DNA from: Cephaloticoccus sp.
GTDB lineage: Bacteria > Verrucomicrobiota > Verrucomicrobiia > Opitutales > Opitutaceae
Reading direction: 5' to 3'
DNA: 64,000 nt
Assembly (NCBI GenBank): GCA_030833445.1
Contig: JAURHD010000008.1
Coordinates: forward strand, 87,100 to 151,099
The notes beneath the pieces are model-generated. The model did no database searches, was not told where the DNA came from, and worked only from the letters and a program-made list of their open reading frames with translations. The position numbers and the translations under genes are program-made. Of this stretch, positions 62,252 to 64,000 are shown in pieces; positions within the stretch are counted from its first letter, which is position 1, and the number at the start of each line of letters is the position of its first letter.

Positions 62252-63247
62252 GTGGGAAAAAGCCTGTCTGCCAAACGCGCGCTGGCGCTGACTTCACTGA
62301 CCCTCTGCACCGGGCTGCTGCTGCCGTTGGCCGCAAGCGCCGGGCCGTTCCTGACCCGCAACCAGAATCCGCTGCTCGCGCTCTACGGCTTGCCATCGCC
62401 ACTGCCCGCGCGTCTGCCGGAGGCGGGGAGCGGTCGGATGGCCGCCCTGGTCAACTGGAGCAATTCGGCCAAGCTCGAGAACGCTGGCGATCCCACCTTC
62501 ACGCTCGACGCCGAGGTCGTCGAGCTCAGGCTCGATGTCGAGTACGCGCTGTCACCGACGATCGCCCTGCGGGCCGAACTGCCCTGGCGGCAGGTTTCCG
62601 GCGGGACACTCGATGGGTTCATCGACGACTGGCACCACATCTTCGGGTTGCCGACCGGTTCTCGCAAGCGCCTGCCCCAGGACCAGTTCCTCATCGACTA
62701 CAGCGTCGGCGGCGTCCCGCTGCTGCACCGGGACCAGGACAGCTCGGGAGCGGGCGACATACCGCTGTCGCTCGGCTATCAGTTGTTCGTCTCGGAGCAG
62801 CGTTCGCTGGCGGCGTGGCTGACGGTCAAGGCGCCGGTCGGTGACGCAGACAGCCTGACGGGCAGCGGCGCGACCGACGTGGCGCTCAGCCTGGCCGGGC
62901 AATCGCAGCTCAGCGACCGCTGGGAGTTGTTCGGGCAGGTCAACGGGACCTGGCTGGGCAAGGGCGACCTGCTGCCGCAACTGCAGAAGGACGTGGTGTG
63001 GTCCGCGATGGCCGGTCTTACCTGGAACGCGTGGAAGGGGCTCGACCTGACCGTGCAGCTGGAAGGCAACTCGACAGTGTTCGACGGCGGCAGTACCCAG
63101 CTCTCGGGGGATGCCGTGGTGCTCACCTTCGGCGGCAGCTACCGGAACGCAGCTGGCTGGCAGTTCGACCTGGGCATCAGCGAGGACGTCCAGGGCGGCG
63201 CATCGCCCGACATCGCCTTCAACTTTGGCGTCAGGCGGGGGTTCTAG
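62252..63247 (+). CDS. DUF3187 family protein
   Basis: The 331-residue product has a signal peptide (RALALTSLTLCTGLLLPLAASA) and then PFLTRNQNPLLALYGLPSP, the DUF3187 opening. Alternating beta strands (DVEYALSPTIALRAELPW, LTGSGATDVALSLAGQ, FDLGISEDVQGGASPDIAFN) suggest an outer-membrane beta-barrel. Family members are known mainly from Gammaproteobacteria. Start is GTG 62252. GC content (about 65%) and codon use differ from genes left of 61.4 kb, so it is probably foreign to the main genome. Confidence 0.85.
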   Translation: MGKSLSAKRALALTSLTLCTGLLLPLAASAGPFLTRNQNPLLALYGLPSPLPARLPEAGSGRMAALVNWSNSAKLENAGDPTFTLDAEVVELRLDVEYALSPTIALRAELPWRQVSGGTLDGFIDDWHHIFGLPTGSRKRLPQDQFLIDYSVGGVPLLHRDQDSSGAGDIPLSLGYQLFVSEQRSLAAWLTVKAPVGDADSLTGSGATDVALSLAGQSQLSDRWELFGQVNGTWLGKGDLLPQLQKDVVWSAMAGLTWNAWKGLDLTVQLEGNSTVFDGGSTQLSGDAVVLTFGGSYRNAAGWQFDLGISEDVQGGASPDIAFNFGVRRGF

Positions 63248-63544
63248 GCGGGGCCGGTTTGCACCGCGCCTGAAGCGGATCCTCCCAAGGAGTTTAAGCT
63301 CGACCTGCGCCTCGGTGACCTGCGGCGCTTTGTCAGCGCCGAAGAACTCGATACGCCGATCCCGGAACAGCTCGATGACGTGAAGATCTGGGCACACTCC
63401 GAGACACCGGACATGGTGGAAACGCGTCCGGTGCCCGGCGGCCTGGGCGGCATCTTCTGGGGGATCTGGCACCCAACGCAGTTCTGGCGCCTGTTTGTTC
63501 CTGATCCCAACCTGCGGATTCAGGAGGAAGACCGGACGCCCTAG
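63248..63544 (+). other. Open frame without a start codon, in frame after DUF3187
   Basis: Right after the DUF3187 TAG, the same frame stays open for 98 codons: KEFKLDLRLGDLRRFVSAEE, IWAHSETPDMVETRPVPGG, IFWGIWHPTQFWRLFVPD. The sequence looks protein-like, with aromatic and proline patterns, yet no ATG, GTG or TTG lies near its beginning (first GTG at 63380). It may be a fragment joined at a junction, or the tail of a read-through product. Family not recognised. Confidence 0.4.
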
Positions 63545-63604
63545 CGGGCCTGGAGGATATCGACCCGCCTCACCGGGATTTCCTTCTGGCCGTGACGACC
63601 CCGG

Positions 63605-64000
63605 TCAGTTCGTGGCGACCGACAGCTTGGCGCGCACGAATTCCACGAACTCCCGGCTCTTGGCGGGAATTTTTCCGATCGGCGGAGCGCCCGCTTCGGC
63701 CGGCGCGTAGGGCAGCAAGAACATCAGGACCACGTAGACGACCGTGACGCCGCCACCCGCGAGGAAAAGTGAGAACGCGTCGGGGAAGTGGTCGCGTCCG
63801 AGCACGTCGCCTTTGGAGGTGCGGCCTTCGCGGAAAGGCGTGCGCCCGAACTCGCCGCCCCACACGACGAGCGTGTCATCCAGCAACCCGCGCGCCCGCA
63901 GGTCGCGGATCAGTGCGGCGACCGGCTTGTCGGTCTGCGCCATCTTCCGCGTGAGGCCGCCGCGGATATCCTCGGCGGCACGGGTGCCGTGGAAGTCCCA
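63605..64000 (-). CDS. DUF1501 protein fragment fused to an unrelated membrane tail (partial)
   Basis: On the minus strand, the frame is open to the window edge: [70 protein letters not shown]. This is the central part of a DUF1501 (secreted sulfatase-like) protein. After AGGGV (about 63758) it changes abruptly into [19 protein letters not shown] and [16 protein letters not shown], which resembles the end of a PspC-type membrane protein. A real DUF1501 protein continues with a soluble domain. The join is probably an assembly chimera. Confidence 0.75.
   Translation of the reverse strand, partial: WDFHGTRAAEDIRGGLTRKMAQTDKPVAALIRDLRARGLLDDTLVVWGGEFGRTPFREGRTSKGDVLGRDHFPDAFSLFLAGGGVTVVYVVLMFLLPYAPAEAGAPPIGKIPAKSREFVEFVRAKLSVATN

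Noticed and set aside
62552..63472. Open frame of 306 codons antisense to DUF3187
   Set aside because: High GC makes long chance frames common; the sense strand carries a signal peptide and a known family.

Overview
The window reads as a bacterial chromosome fragment of about 55-58% GC from a Verrucomicrobiota-like bacterium, probably near Opitutae. This is inferred from gene content and protein style: PhyH dioxygenases next to AraC regulators, GH141-like and heparinase-like polysaccharide enzymes, long Ala/Lys extensions on ribosomal proteins. I ran no database search. No tRNA, rRNA, CRISPR array or intact insertion sequence was seen, and no stretch over 300 bases lacks a gene.

Layout. 1-4.8 kb is the end of the ribosomal superoperon: secY 3' end, a degenerate adenylate kinase, map, rpsM, rpsK, rpsD, rpoA, rplQ, closed by a strong terminator. 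4.8-11.1 kb holds a small zinc-ribbon membrane protein, guaA, a LolA-like secreted protein and a histidine cluster (hisD-hisC-hisB-hisH). 11.2-17.6 kb has gltA, a VC0807-type membrane protein, then pdxJ-acpS-hypothetical-nnr-dprA packed as one operon. 17.6-23.5 kb has a divergent PhyH/AraC pair, a HIT protein, an nrdR operon, a pabA/trpG-type amidotransferase, a tgt whose zinc cysteines are missing, and a UDP-xylose synthase. 23.5-26.9 kb is the transglutaminase / alpha-E / circularly permuted ATP-grasp operon. 27-34 kb carries secA, an MscS-type channel and lnt.

34-61.3 kb is an accessory, sugar-oriented region: rhaI-type isomerase, a second PhyH, a GxGYxYP protein, an FKBP-TPR lipoprotein, TspO, two tandem beta-helix (GH141-like) proteins, an EamA transporter, a solute-binding protein coupled to a TPR protein, thioredoxin, heparinase II/III-like protein coupled to an FAD oxidoreductase, Na/Pi cotransporter, an envelope group (DUF502, lipoprotein, DUF1328), a sialidase-like protein, an M28 peptidase, a split response regulator and a MipA-type porin. 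Several carbohydrate enzymes show no signal peptide, which suggests intracellular processing of imported oligosaccharides.

Four genes (MscS channel, VOC protein, DUF1801 protein, response regulator) are broken by single frame changes, so base-level indels in the assembly are likely. From about 61.48 kb to the right edge the sequence is patchwork: a sulfatase N-terminus runs into a headless Na+/H+ antiporter, followed by a high-GC DUF3187 gene, a start-less ORF and a DUF1501 fragment fused to an unrelated membrane tail. This looks like a chimeric assembly or foreign DNA and should not be read as native gene order.
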